A DNA stretch of 34,162 bases from an uncultured Clostridia bacterium. Its GTDB lineage: Bacteria > Bacillota > Clostridia > TANB77 > CAG-508. The number at the start of each line of letters is the position of its first letter. Position 1 is the stretch's first letter. Below, one piece after another: positions 8,205-16,162 of the stretch. The notes under the pieces are model-generated. The model did not search any database. It was not told the origin of the DNA and saw nothing but the letters and a program-made list of their open reading frames with translations. The translations under genes and the position numbers were made by a program. The DNA lies in assembly GCA_948852945.1 (NCBI GenBank), contig CAQPBJ010000018.1, positions 1 through 34,162 on the forward strand. The letters are read 5' to 3'.

Positions 8205-9311
8205 TTAAATGTTTACTCTAGATTGATTTTTTCCGTTTGTTTTTACTCTATATGTTGCAAAATAGTAAGGGGAATCTTGTACTTTATCAGTATAATAGAT
8301 CCAATCTCCTGCTATACAAATAGAAGTATTTACACTAGATAATAAATCTACAATTTTTTCATTTTTCTTTCCATTTGTTTTCATTTTGTATATTGCTTGT
8401 TCTGTTTGTTTTCCGTTTTCATCAACTTCGTTTACAGCATAATAGATTGTTTTTTCATATATATTAAATGTAGATATTGCTTTTGCTACTACTTCTTCAT
8501 CTTGATGATTATCTTTGATACTTAAATCTAATTTCATTAGATGTTTGTTTGCAGCACTTATATAATATAAATCTTTACCTACAACTTGGAACATACCAAT
8601 TCCTGATTCAATTTTTTCTTTTCCTGATCCGTCTTTTTTCATTTTTCCAAATTCTTCGTCTTCTGATGTGTAATAAATATATTTTCCTGAAATTTGGAAT
8701 CTGCTTATTGTTTCATCTGATATTTGTTGTCTTTTTTGTCCATTTGTCTTTACTTTTTCTAATTTTTTATCAGAATTTAAATAATATACCCATCCATCAC
8801 TTACGTTTAAAGATGCATTTTCGATAGAAATTGTTTCAATGTTATCTACTAAAACTTCTCTTTTTTCTCCGTTTGGTTTCATTTTTACTATTTGTCTTAT
8901 ATATTCTCCGTTACTGTTATCACTAACACTCATTGATAAGAAGTATAGATGTCCCTTATAATAATTTATTGACTTTATCCATTCACTTTCTTCTATTAAC
9001 TTTACTTTGTTATCTTCTGTTACTTCATATAAAGCATTTTTGCTGTCTTTTTCGTCTTTAATTCCTGAATTACTTACATATACTTTATTTCCTTTGGCTA
9101 CTGCAAAACCTTTGTTATTTAAGTTTCCAATTACTTTTCCTGCACTATCTACAGAGCCTGCGAAAATTACTGATGTAACAATTGTTATTATGATTAAAAG
9201 TAATAATACAACTGAAACAATTACAATTAATCTTTTTTGATTATTTTCTAATACTTTGAATCTTTCTGAAATCTCTTTTAGGAAATTAACTTTTTCTTTT
9301 TTTCCTTCCAT
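8205..9311 (-). CDS. Membrane-anchored DUF5050-like beta-propeller protein
   Basis: The protein has 368 residues from the ATG at 9311 (GAGAGG eight bases upstream). The open frame to 9374 would overlap the promoter and is rejected. A cytoplasmic N-terminus with a short coiled coil is followed by one transmembrane helix (about 27-51). The large outer domain is made of repeats of the type W-x-Y-Y ... K-M-K-x-[DN]-G-x (WVYYLNSDKKLEKVKTNGQK; KYIYYTSEDEEFGKMKKDGS; TIYYAVNE...IYKMKTNGK; WIYYTDK...YRVKTNGK). Such repeats characterise the DUF5050 and propeller-like proteins of Clostridia. The role is unknown; a cell-surface binding or sensing domain is likely. It has its own consensus promoter. Confidence 0.8.
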   Translation of the reverse strand: MEGKKEKVNFLKEISERFKVLENNQKRLIVIVSVVLLLLIIITIVTSVIFAGSVDSAGKVIGNLNNKGFAVAKGNKVYVSNSGIKDEKDSKNALYEVTEDNKVKLIEESEWIKSINYYKGHLYFLSMSVSDNSNGEYIRQIVKMKPNGEKREVLVDNIETISIENASLNVSDGWVYYLNSDKKLEKVKTNGQKRQQISDETISRFQISGKYIYYTSEDEEFGKMKKDGSGKEKIESGIGMFQVVGKDLYYISAANKHLMKLDLSIKDNHQDEEVVAKAISTFNIYEKTIYYAVNEVDENGKQTEQAIYKMKTNGKKNEKIVDLLSSVNTSICIAGDWIYYTDKVQDSPYYFATYRVKTNGKNQSRVNI

Positions 9312-9344
9312 TTCAATACCTCTCTTCTTCTTTTGCATATTTTT

Positions 9345-9374
9345 ATTATATCTATAATGAGTTTCTAATGTCAA
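9345..9374 (-). promoter_or_regulatory. Consensus promoter of the DUF5050-like gene
   Basis: On the minus strand, TTGACA (9369-9374) and TATAAT (9345-9350) are separated by 18 bases and both hexamers are perfect. It overlaps the first codons of the longer open frame, which supports the start at 9311. Confidence 0.75.
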
Positions 9375-9389
9375 CTTTATTTATATAGA

Positions 9390-10400
9390 TTACTTTAGGT
9401 ACATTACAACTCTAAATCCAATTGCTAAATTAGCGTTATCTTCTGATTGTCCTCTAGATGATATTGGATAAACGTGTCCTTCGTTCCAATATCCTCCACC
9501 TCTACCCATATGATATTTTTCATGTTCGCCATATTCTTCTGTTGTATATTCCCATGCATTTCCTGCCATATCATATATATTATTTGTTTTCCACATTTCG
9601 TTGCTTCCTGTAGCAACTATTTTATTTTGATGATTAACATTATTTTGATAATTTCCTGTATCACTTGAGTCATCTACATTAATACCACAATTTCTTAACC
9701 ATATACATGTTGTATCCCATGCATAACTATTTACTAAATCTGTTTGGAAATAATCATTTTTGCTGTACATATCTAATGATAAATCTCTTGCATTTTTCCA
9801 TGTGATACCTGTCCAAACTAATTCTCCTTTTTTAGAAACTAGTTTATTATTTGCATCTTTTCCTGCTTCATATCTTGCTATATAAAAGCCTTTATAATTT
9901 CTTATCGAATCATCAAATTCATCATTATATGCATTTATATCTCTAATATTTTCATCTTCTAATGTTGTTTCTGTTTCTCCATTTTCTCCATTATGTATAA
10001 ACATTTGTCTTTGATAATTATTTATATTTTCTACTGGTATCCACACAAATTCATTACCGTCTTTGTCTGATATAACTGCACCTTTAGAAGACTCACCTTC
10101 TATGTATTCGAATGTTGGTGGAACTGGAATAATTCCTCCATCTTCTGTCTCTACTTCAACAATTTCTCCTGTTATTTTTTTAGGTTTATCTTCTATTTTA
10201 TTTTCAACTTCTATTTTGTTTTCTTCTGGTTTATCTTCTATTTTAGTAGTATTTTCTTCTGTTGTAACATTGGCAAAATTCATTGTTTTTTTTGCGTTTG
10301 TATTTTCTAATACAACTATTACTACTAATATAATAACCACTAAAGCTATAAGAACACTTAATGCTATAGCTACCATTTTTTGATTCATATTCATATTCAT
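9390..10400 (-). CDS. Membrane-anchored SUMF1/FGE-fold protein
   Basis: The protein has 336 residues from the ATG at 10400 (AAAGGA nine bases upstream; the open frame to 10418 starts at a TTG beside that site). After one transmembrane helix (about 10-31) comes a Glu/Lys/Thr-rich linker to about residue 95. A domain with sulfatase-modifying-factor (formylglycine-generating enzyme) signatures follows: FVWIPVENI, GFYIARYEAG, IYDMAGNAWEYTTE, GRGGGYW and terminal IGFRVVMYLK. I do not see the paired catalytic cysteines of true FGE near the C-terminus, so it may be a binding or structural version of the fold rather than a sulfatase activator. It sits upstream of, and co-oriented with, the DUF5050-like gene. 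Confidence 0.85.
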   Translation of the reverse strand: MNMNMNQKMVAIALSVLIALVVIILVVIVVLENTNAKKTMNFANVTTEENTTKIEDKPEENKIEVENKIEDKPKKITGEIVEVETEDGGIIPVPPTFEYIEGESSKGAVISDKDGNEFVWIPVENINNYQRQMFIHNGENGETETTLEDENIRDINAYNDEFDDSIRNYKGFYIARYEAGKDANNKLVSKKGELVWTGITWKNARDLSLDMYSKNDYFQTDLVNSYAWDTTCIWLRNCGINVDDSSDTGNYQNNVNHQNKIVATGSNEMWKTNNIYDMAGNAWEYTTEEYGEHEKYHMGRGGGYWNEGHVYPISSRGQSEDNANLAIGFRVVMYLK

Positions 10401-10474
10401 GCTTATGATTCCTTTCAAATATATGTAGTATTAAGATTATGTTTTTATTATTTACTTCTCTTAAAATTATTATT

Positions 10475-10503
10475 AGTATAACATATAAGATTTTTTTTTT
10501 GAA
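10475..10503 (-). promoter_or_regulatory. Promoter of the FGE-fold gene
   Basis: On the minus strand, TTCAAA (10498-10503) and TATACT (10475-10480) are separated by 17 bases, giving a leader of about 70 bases before the ATG at 10400. Confidence 0.45.
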
Positions 10504-10552
10504 TATATATTTTAAAATTTAAAGAGAATGTAATTTTACTTTATTTTACATC

Positions 10553-10598
10553 TTGTCATTTTATATCAAAATATGCTATAATTGTACCTGTTTGTACA
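10553..10598 (+). promoter_or_regulatory. Promoter with possible operator, SleB-like gene
   Basis: TTGTCA (10553-10558) and TATAAT (10577-10582) are 18 bases apart. Directly after the -10, at the expected start of transcription, lies the inverted repeat TGTAC-CTGTTT-GTACA (10583-10598), positioned like a repressor site. The promoter is well supported; the operator is only suggested. Confidence 0.6.
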
Positions 10599-10658
10599 GA
10601 AAGGGGTGTTCAAAAAAATATAGTCCTAATTCATAATTACGAAAAGGAGAAAAGAAAC

Positions 10659-11759
10659 ATGTTAGACAAATCGAAACCGCAAACAAGTCACAACAAACGG
10701 AGGTGCTGTTTAATACAGCAAATCAAAGCACTATGCAAAGGTTATTCACTTACTTCAACTCCAAGGCTCGAAAGAAAACCAACTTTGAAGAGCATTCATA
10801 TTAGTATCGTAATGATACTTTGTTTTTTCACTATGTTTGCTGTTCTAAGTAATTCCGTTAGAGCTTCGATGAAAGTGGCAAGAAAACCTGATGCAATAAT
10901 GAGTCCTAAAATGTTCTTAGAACCGGAGCTTACAGATTCATCTGAAATTCATGAAATTTTTACAATGCATAACAGTCTTAAAATTCATCAGTTTACTAAT
11001 TCTGATATCTTTAATAGTCTTCATCTGACAAACATTTCTGTTGAAGATGTTGTATCTGAACAGGCACAAGAAATTTCAAACAAAGCTGAACAAGTGCAAA
11101 ATATTTTGGGCATTTCACCCACTGTTTATTTGCATATGGATTCTACCTCGGAGCTTTATTGGATTCCAAAATTTAGTGAACATTTAATCTCTGACGATGA
11201 TATAGCTGTAAATTTATCAGAGCTTTTTAATTCCGAATACGCTTATCAAGCATCTGATGAACTTAGTATGGTTATTGCGCGAATTGTTCATAGAGAGTCT
11301 GCAAATCAGCCTTTTATAGGTCAAATTTTAGTTGCAGAAGATGTTCGAGATCGATTAGCTTCTGGGGTATATGGTAGTGACATCGCAGCAATACTTAACA
11401 AGGGCTATTGTACTGTTGCTGATGGAAATGGTGGCATTCATGTTTATACCGCTCAAGGAATTGAAGTGATTAATCCCAATGAATCTGCCATTGAAGCAAC
11501 AAAAATCGCTCTCCAAGGGAGCCAGGTGTCACACTTACTTTTACAGGCGTCAACTGAAATATTTTTAGAAACTTATGATGTTGAACTTGATAATGTGGAG
11601 CAATATTCTAAATATACTTTTTATCATTATGCTCCCAATGGTTTAGATGAAAAGCAATTAGGTAATCGTCGTATTGATCGGGTACCTATTGCAATTGAGG
11701 TTTATGACCACGTTTTTTATGGTCATTGGCTTAGCAAATCTCAGGCACTGTCTTTTTAA
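10659..11759 (+). CDS. SleB-like cell wall hydrolase, compositionally atypical
   Basis: A 366-residue protein. A long basic N-terminus (about 45 residues) precedes a hydrophobic segment (about 46-68) ending in a possible cleavage site (NSVRAS). The middle is helical with no known domain. From about residue 200 the sequence follows the SleB/Hydrolase_2 pattern: IARIVHRESANQPFIGQ aligns with the family's 'AR-hydrophobic-hydrophobic-xE-x3-P-x2-GQ', then VAEDVRDR, TVADGNG and the terminal DHVFYGHW. The Glu of HRES (about 213) fits the catalytic Glu. Such enzymes cut peptidoglycan, in spore cortex or vegetative wall. AAAGGAG precedes the ATG. Codon use is less AT-biased (24 of 60 G/C at 11461-11520) and it stands alone on the plus strand with its own promoter and terminator, suggesting transfer. 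Confidence 0.7.
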   Translation: MLDKSKPQTSHNKRRCCLIQQIKALCKGYSLTSTPRLERKPTLKSIHISIVMILCFFTMFAVLSNSVRASMKVARKPDAIMSPKMFLEPELTDSSEIHEIFTMHNSLKIHQFTNSDIFNSLHLTNISVEDVVSEQAQEISNKAEQVQNILGISPTVYLHMDSTSELYWIPKFSEHLISDDDIAVNLSELFNSEYAYQASDELSMVIARIVHRESANQPFIGQILVAEDVRDRLASGVYGSDIAAILNKGYCTVADGNGGIHVYTAQGIEVINPNESAIEATKIALQGSQVSHLLLQASTEIFLETYDVELDNVEQYSKYTFYHYAPNGLDEKQLGNRRIDRVPIAIEVYDHVFYGHWLSKSQALSF

Positions 11760-11795
11760 AATTAAAACCTCATATCTATCTACATATGTGTTTCG

Positions 11796-11829
11796 GCCCT
11801 CACAGGACTTCCTGTGAGGGCTTGTTTTT
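11796..11829 (+). terminator. Terminator of the SleB-like gene
   Basis: GCCCTCACAGGA pairs with TCCTGTGAGGGC in a very stable stem, followed by TTGTTTTTATTTTTT on the plus strand. It lies about 35 bases after the stop codon. Confidence 0.9.
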
Positions 11830-11854
11830 ATTTTTTACAAATATTATTATAAAT

Positions 11855-11884
11855 AAAAAAAGATGAATTACCTTAGAATTCATC
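11855..11884 (-). terminator. Terminator of tmRNA
   Basis: On the minus strand, GATGAATT pairs with AATTCATC around a seven-base loop and is followed by TTTTTTT. It begins eight bases past the CCA end of the tmRNA. Confidence 0.85.
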
Positions 11885-11891
11885 ACTTTTT

Positions 11892-12242
11892 TGGTGGAGA
11901 TGAGGAGAGTCGAACTCCTGTCCAGAATTTCTTTCATATAAATTTCTCCGAGTGCAGTTTGTTATTATTTTTTCATTTTAAAATCATTAACAAACAAACG
12001 ATTTTAAAATATATCTTTTATAATCCCTCTATTGTCAAAGAACTCAATAGATTCGTTTCCTACTAATCGGCGCCTTATCTTAAGCCGTAGGTTGCAAAAG
12101 TAAGACGTTGCTGCAATTAGGCAGCAAATGCTAATTCGTTATTATCAGCGTTTATTTTTAATTTGTACCTTTTTAAGTGGCCAGGTACTTCCACTACTCG
12201 CTTTTTATACTTCCGAAAAGCTGTCGAAACCATTACATCCCC
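11892..12242 (-). ncRNA. ssrA: Transfer-messenger RNA (tmRNA)
   Basis: A 351-base one-piece tmRNA that rescues stalled ribosomes. On the minus strand it starts GGGGATGTAATGGTTTCGAC (end at 12242) and finishes with a TTCGA T-loop, CATCTCC and encoded ACCA (11892). GGGGATG pairs with CATCTCC as the acceptor stem. The tag reading frame lies at 12117-12149: GCT GAT AAT AAC GAA TTA then GCA TTT GCT GCC TAA, giving ADNNELAFAA. The resume codon is taken as the GCT at 12149; an AAC one codon earlier cannot be excluded. The plus-strand open frame overlapping it is not a gene. Confidence 0.96.
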
Positions 12243-12255
12243 GTGTTCCTTTTAT

Positions 12256-12285
12256 ATTATAACATTATTATGCTTAGTTATTCAA
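12256..12285 (-). promoter_or_regulatory. tmRNA promoter
   Basis: On the minus strand, TTGAAT (12280-12285) and TATAAT (12256-12261) are 18 bases apart, with the -10 about 13 bases before the mature 5' end. It lies in the gap between the trmL stop and ssrA. Confidence 0.7.
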
Positions 12286-12310
12286 TCTATTATTAGCTTT
12301 TTACAAATAT

Positions 12311-12808
12311 TTACTGAAAATATTTTGATATTTTTTCTAGTCCTCCAAATTCATTTTGCTTAAAAATTTCATATGCTACAATTGCTACTGAATTTGATAA
12401 ATTCAATGATCTTATTGTTTCTCTCATTGGAATTCTCATTGTTTTTTCTAAGTATTTCTTTAATGTATCTTCTGGTAACCCTTTTGTTTCTTTTCCAAAA
12501 AGTACAAATACTTCATCGAATTTAGAATATTCAACATCTGAATACACATGTTGCCCCTTTGTTGTTACAAAATACATATTGTGCTCTTCTGGTTTATATT
12601 TTTCTAAAAATTTTTTAAATGATGTATGTTCTTCAATGTCTAATTTATCCCAATAATCAAGTCCTGCTCTTTTTACTTGTTTTTCACTTATATTAAATCC
12701 TAGTGGATATACTAAATGTAATTTTGCTCCTATTGCTGCACAGGTTCTTGCTATATTTCCTGTATTTTGTGGTATTTCTGGTTCTACTAATACTATGTTT
12801 AACTTCAT
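12311..12808 (-). CDS. trmL: tRNA (cytidine/uridine-34 2'-O)-methyltransferase TrmL
   Basis: A 165-residue SPOUT-class methyltransferase that methylates the ribose of the wobble base in certain leucine tRNAs, using S-adenosylmethionine. The family signatures are present in order: PEIPQNTGNIARTCAA near the N-terminus, LHLVYPLGF, LFGKETKGLP (about 105-115) and the knot segment IPMRETIRSLNLSNSVAIVAYE. The length is typical. The ATG at 12808 has AAGGAG upstream. It lies just upstream of tmRNA in the same direction and about 870 bases from a tRNA-Leu(TAA), a plausible substrate, though the nearness is probably coincidental. Confidence 0.95.
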   Translation of the reverse strand: MKLNIVLVEPEIPQNTGNIARTCAAIGAKLHLVYPLGFNISEKQVKRAGLDYWDKLDIEEHTSFKKFLEKYKPEEHNMYFVTTKGQHVYSDVEYSKFDEVFVLFGKETKGLPEDTLKKYLEKTMRIPMRETIRSLNLSNSVAIVAYEIFKQNEFGGLEKISKYFQ

Positions 12809-12884
12809 CTAAAATCTCCTTAATGATATGATTTTTTATTTTATTACTTTAATAAGTATATTTCAATATTATAATCAAAAAAAT

Positions 12885-12908
12885 GGGCTAAACTTTTTAG
12901 TTTAGCCC
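12885..12908. terminator. Terminator of the membrane protein gene at 12921
   Basis: GGGCTAAACT pairs with AGTTTAGCCC around a short loop. On the minus strand it is followed by ATTTTTTTGATT, and it begins 13 bases after the stop codon at 12921. Confidence 0.85.
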
Positions 12909-12920
12909 TCTTTTATATTA

Positions 12921-13526
12921 TTATGCTTCTTGTTCTTTTTTTACTACCAATACGTATTCTACACCAATCATTACAACAAATACAAGCCAATCCATTCCAT
13001 ATAAGTTTACTCTTCCATAAAATACTTTAACCATATCTACTAATTCTTCTAACTCTTTTTGTGCCATTCCCAAATCGTTATCTTTTAAGAATTCTTCTGA
13101 ATCTTTAACAGCTTCTTTGACATCAGACCATTCAAGTTCTGTTCCATCAGTAATTGCACTTATTACAACATTTTTTATTCCTACGTGGACTACTGCCATA
13201 ACTACTGCTAATATTGCTGTAGCAATTGCTATTCCTTTGAATATTGCTTTTTTATTTTCTTCAGTTAATTTGCATTTTTTCTTTGCACTTCTTAATGCTA
13301 ATAATGGTGATGCAACTATTGCAACAATATTTACTACAATTATTGAGTTTAAGAATGATTTTATTGCATCTCCTGCTGCCTCATAATCAGTATCACCAAT
13401 TTCTCCCCAACCTGATACATTGGCTACTAAAATTATTCCTCCTATTACTATATCGATTAGTAGGAACCATAAAATTAATTTGATTGTAAATCTTTTTATA
13501 AATTTACCTGGTTTTGTTTCTTCCAT
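12921..13526 (-). CDS. Four-helix membrane protein of unknown function
   Basis: A 201-residue integral membrane protein with hydrophobic segments near residues 15-36, 61-78, 92-116 and 178-195. Between the third and fourth lies an acidic helical loop (about 125-165; WSDVKEAVKDSEEFLKDNDL) that is probably outside or forms a small soluble bundle. There is no signal peptide apart from the first span. I do not recognise the family. The start has a GGGGGAG-type site (minus-strand AAAGGGGGAGAAAAATGG). It is monocistronic with a good terminator. Composition resembles the neighbours. Confidence 0.8.
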   Translation of the reverse strand: MEETKPGKFIKRFTIKLILWFLLIDIVIGGIILVANVSGWGEIGDTDYEAAGDAIKSFLNSIIVVNIVAIVASPLLALRSAKKKCKLTEENKKAIFKGIAIATAILAVVMAVVHVGIKNVVISAITDGTELEWSDVKEAVKDSEEFLKDNDLGMAQKELEELVDMVKVFYGRVNLYGMDWLVFVVMIGVEYVLVVKKEQEA

Positions 13527-13622
13527 TTTTCTCCCCCTTTTATTATTTTGATTCGCAATTATTATATATCTATGTTTTTACATTTTCAACTCTTATTTTT
13601 TTATATTATTTTTCAAAAACTA

Positions 13623-13652
13623 TTGACAAATAATATTTTGTAGTTGTATAAT
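13623..13652 (+). promoter_or_regulatory. tRNA-Leu promoter
   Basis: A perfect TTGACA at 13623-13628 and a perfect TATAAT at 13647-13652 are 18 bases apart, about 20 bases before the tRNA. Confidence 0.8.
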
Positions 13653-13672
13653 ATCACTTGTCAGCAAGACAT

Positions 13673-13761
13673 GCAGGTGTGGCGGAACTGGCAGACGCAC
13701 AGGACTTAAAATCCTGCGGGACCTAAATCCCGTATCGGTTCGACTCCGATCACCTGCACCA
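13673..13761 (+). tRNA. tRNA-Leu (anticodon TAA)
   Basis: An 89-base class II tRNA. The acceptor stem is GCAGGTG/CACCTGC with discriminator A and encoded CCA. The anticodon arm is CAGGA-CTTAAAA-TCCTG, giving anticodon TAA, which reads UUA/UUG. A long variable arm (GCGGGACCTAAATCCCGT) and the T-arm with GGTTCGACTCC confirm a leucine tRNA. Confidence 0.97.
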
Positions 13762-13765
13762 AAAA

Positions 13766-13795
13766 AAGATGAATTTGATTAAAATTCATCTTTTT
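13766..13795. terminator. Bidirectional terminator, tRNA-Leu / gene at 13815
   Basis: AAGATGAATTT pairs with AAATTCATCTT and is flanked by A-runs on the left and T-runs on the right, so it can serve tRNA-Leu on the plus strand and the convergent 13815-15731 gene on the minus strand. The stem GATGAATT is the same as in the tmRNA terminator. Confidence 0.85.
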
Positions 13796-13814
13796 TTATT
13801 TTACTTAATATATT

Positions 13815-15731
13815 TTATTTTTCTTTTGTTTCTGGCCAAGTTGCTCTATCTAATATCATTTTTCCTATTATATTTCTATTTGACTTCACTCCTATTATTG
13901 CATGTTCTGGAGATTCTGTCCAAACTATATTTGCTTTTTCTAAATCTTCTCTTTTAAAATAAATATGTACATTTTCTCTTTTGCTATCATTTCTCTCATA
14001 ATCAGGAACTGGTTCCAAAAACACTTCTATATCTGCTGCTTTTAATCTTTCTAATAATGGAATCATATTTGTCATTACTGGTACTCTAAAATAACATAGT
14101 ATATTTTGTATATCTTCATCACTTGAAGCAATATCTTTTAATTCACTTTTTACTTCTTTTATTGCATCTAATATGCTTTTTCTTGATTTATAGTAGTAAT
14201 CATCAGAGCTATTATAATGATTTCCTATTTTTAAATTATATAAATCTGTATTATCTATTTCATCAATATTAATGTATCCTTTTTCACTTTCTCTTAGCTT
14301 TCTTGCTATCATTCTTAAAGTAAGTATATCAAAACATCCGACTTCTTTTAAATTACTTATATAGCCATTGGTTTGAAAAGGTATATTATTGGTATCTTCA
14401 AGTTCTGTGACATCTTTATCACTTTTAGATACAACGAATGTAAATGGTGTATCAGATTCTTGACAGTTTGGATATACAATATAATTGGTACCTTTTTTAT
14501 TTGCTTTTTTTAATATTTCTATTAATGCAGTCGGTTCTGTTTTGTGATAATATAGTTCTGGATGTTCTTTATCTATATCTCTGCTTATAAGTCCTTTTGC
14601 TTTGGCAACTGCTTTTTGAAATTCATATATATTTATAAATCTATTTCCTGTTGCTGTTAAATCAGAATTTATTTCTTCTATTTTTTGGCATATTTCAGAA
14701 TTTGTCATATTTTTATATTCTTCTTGTTTTTCTTTTTCTTTTTCCTTGGCTATTTTTTCTTGTTCTTCTTTCTCTTTTTTGGCTTTTTCAGATTTTTCTT
14801 TATACTCTTGAATTTTTTCTTTTTTATCTCTCATTTCATTTAGAGTTGTTTTAAATGAAATGAAGTTCTTTAAAAATTCAAAGGATTTTTCTTCAGACAT
14901 ACTGCTATCAAATAATTGTCTTATTGAAAAATCTTCAACCATTCTAACATTTCTAATTTCTTCATTTAATCTTTTTGCCATTTCATCTATTATATTAAAG
15001 TAACTAGAGTCATATTGATTAAATAAGTCTTCATAATATGATAAATAATCATATTGTTCTGCCGTTTTTTGAGCATCTTCCCAAAACATTTTTGAAAATA
15101 GTTTTTGTTTTGTAGTTGACAAATTTCTAAATGGATTTGTCTCAATATATTCATATTGTTGTACATACATCAATTCTAACATTTTTAATCTATATTCTGA
15201 TTTTAGTGAAAGACTGTTAAATTTTTGTCTTTGTACTTTAGTAAGTATAGGTCTACCTGATAATTCACTAGATGTTACTTTGTCTTGTATCATACTAATA
15301 TAACTAATATATTTGTCTAAATCTGCTTTAGTTATACCACCTTTTCCTCGTGAAGATTCAAAGCTTTTGTCCATAATTTTGTTTTGTGTTTCTAATTCTC
15401 TTATAGTATATTCTCCTTCTGCTAATCTTCTATCTTCTTCATATTGTTTTTTAAAATTTGCAAAGCATTCTTTAACTTCTAAATCATCTTCATCATTTTT
15501 TACTTCAATTAATCTTGTTAATAAATCTATTTGCTTTTCAAGTGCTTCTCCTTCTTCTGGTAAAACTTCTTTTATGTAATTGATTTCAGAACTATATATT
15601 TGAAGTTGCCCGTAAATGCTATTTTCAAAGCTTTGTTCTTCATCTTCTGTAACAAATGTAATTTCTCTTGAATTAGTTTGATTTCTACTATTCTTATCTT
15701 CTATTCCAAAAATTTTCTTTAAAAATCCCAT
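13815..15731 (-). CDS. Large cytoplasmic orphan protein with coiled-coil centre
   Basis: A 638-residue soluble protein not matched to any family I know. Residues 1-110 are acidic. A mostly helical N-terminal half follows (about 60-330). A Lys/Glu coiled-coil linker lies at about 300-345 (EKAKKEKEEQEKIAKEKEKE). The C-terminal domain (about 350-638) is mixed alpha/beta, with aromatic beta-type segments such as ELYYHKTEPTALIEILKKA, TNYIVYPNCQESDTPFTFVV and NVHIYFKREDLEKA. There is no signal peptide, membrane span or P-loop. GGAGG lies six bases before the ATG. It has its own promoter and a bidirectional terminator. The layout (helical module, flexible linker, globular domain) suggests an adaptor or sensor, which is inference only. 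Confidence 0.8.
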   Translation of the reverse strand: MGFLKKIFGIEDKNSRNQTNSREITFVTEDEEQSFENSIYGQLQIYSSEINYIKEVLPEEGEALEKQIDLLTRLIEVKNDEDDLEVKECFANFKKQYEEDRRLAEGEYTIRELETQNKIMDKSFESSRGKGGITKADLDKYISYISMIQDKVTSSELSGRPILTKVQRQKFNSLSLKSEYRLKMLELMYVQQYEYIETNPFRNLSTTKQKLFSKMFWEDAQKTAEQYDYLSYYEDLFNQYDSSYFNIIDEMAKRLNEEIRNVRMVEDFSIRQLFDSSMSEEKSFEFLKNFISFKTTLNEMRDKKEKIQEYKEKSEKAKKEKEEQEKIAKEKEKEKQEEYKNMTNSEICQKIEEINSDLTATGNRFINIYEFQKAVAKAKGLISRDIDKEHPELYYHKTEPTALIEILKKANKKGTNYIVYPNCQESDTPFTFVVSKSDKDVTELEDTNNIPFQTNGYISNLKEVGCFDILTLRMIARKLRESEKGYINIDEIDNTDLYNLKIGNHYNSSDDYYYKSRKSILDAIKEVKSELKDIASSDEDIQNILCYFRVPVMTNMIPLLERLKAADIEVFLEPVPDYERNDSKRENVHIYFKREDLEKANIVWTESPEHAIIGVKSNRNIIGKMILDRATWPETKEK

Positions 15732-15763
15732 TAATTACCTCCAAAATGTAAATAATCTTTTAT

Positions 15764-15792
15764 ATTTTATCATAAAACTACTATTTTGTCAC
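15764..15792 (-). promoter_or_regulatory. Promoter of the 638-residue orphan gene
   Basis: On the minus strand, GTGACA (15787-15792) and TAAAAT (15764-15769) are 17 bases apart, about 35 bases before the ATG at 15731. Confidence 0.5.
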
Positions 15793-15822
15793 GTGTTATG
15801 TAAACACTTTAAATATAAAAAA

Positions 15823-15849
15823 TAGATTAGAACTTTAAATTCTAATCTA
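15823..15849 (-). terminator. Terminator overlapping the stop of the gene at 15842
   Basis: TAGATTAGAA pairs with TTCTAATCTA and is followed by TTTTTTATA on the minus strand. The 5' arm of the hairpin includes the TAG stop codon of the upstream gene. Confidence 0.85.
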
Positions 15850-16162
15850 CATTCTTTTTTTCTTGTGATGCTTTATAATTATTTACATTATATCTTGCTA
15901 TTAGTTTATCTTTGTGCGTGTCATTTGCCCAATATTTAATGTTTATTAATGCAAGTATTGTTTTCGTATTTTCATTTAATTCTTGCGCATATAATTCATA
16001 TTTTGGATTGATATGTTTTGTGTATTCATCTGATGCATTTTCTTTTAGATACTCTATTAATTGTTTTGGAATTTTATTAATTAGCAATGTATCCATATAT
16101 CCTAATATTTCTAGTACTTCAGAATATGATTCTTTTATATTTTTTCTCATTTTATGATTCAC
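15842..16162 (-). CDS. Small orphan protein of a Firmicutes-type family
   Basis: A 106-residue soluble helical protein. It starts with a basic segment (MNHKMRKNIKESYSEVLEIL), then an Ile/Leu-rich helix with IPKQLIEYLKENA and a second part (NENTKTILALINIKYWAND). I have the impression that proteins with 'IP-x-K/E-L ... I-x-L-N-x-x-Y-W' spaced this way are widespread, uncharacterised genes in gut Clostridia; this is from memory and not checked. Its start overlaps the end of the 68-residue gene by 11 bases (16152-16162), so the pair is probably translationally coupled. The ribosome site (AAGGAAGTG) lies inside the upstream gene. The function is unknown. Confidence 0.75.
   Translation of the reverse strand: MNHKMRKNIKESYSEVLEILGYMDTLLINKIPKQLIEYLKENASDEYTKHINPKYELYAQELNENTKTILALINIKYWANDTHKDKLIARYNVNNYKASQEKKNVD

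Noticed and set aside
11863..12066. Plus-strand open frame of 67 codons
   Set aside because: It overlaps the antisense side of tmRNA and its terminator, so it is not coding.
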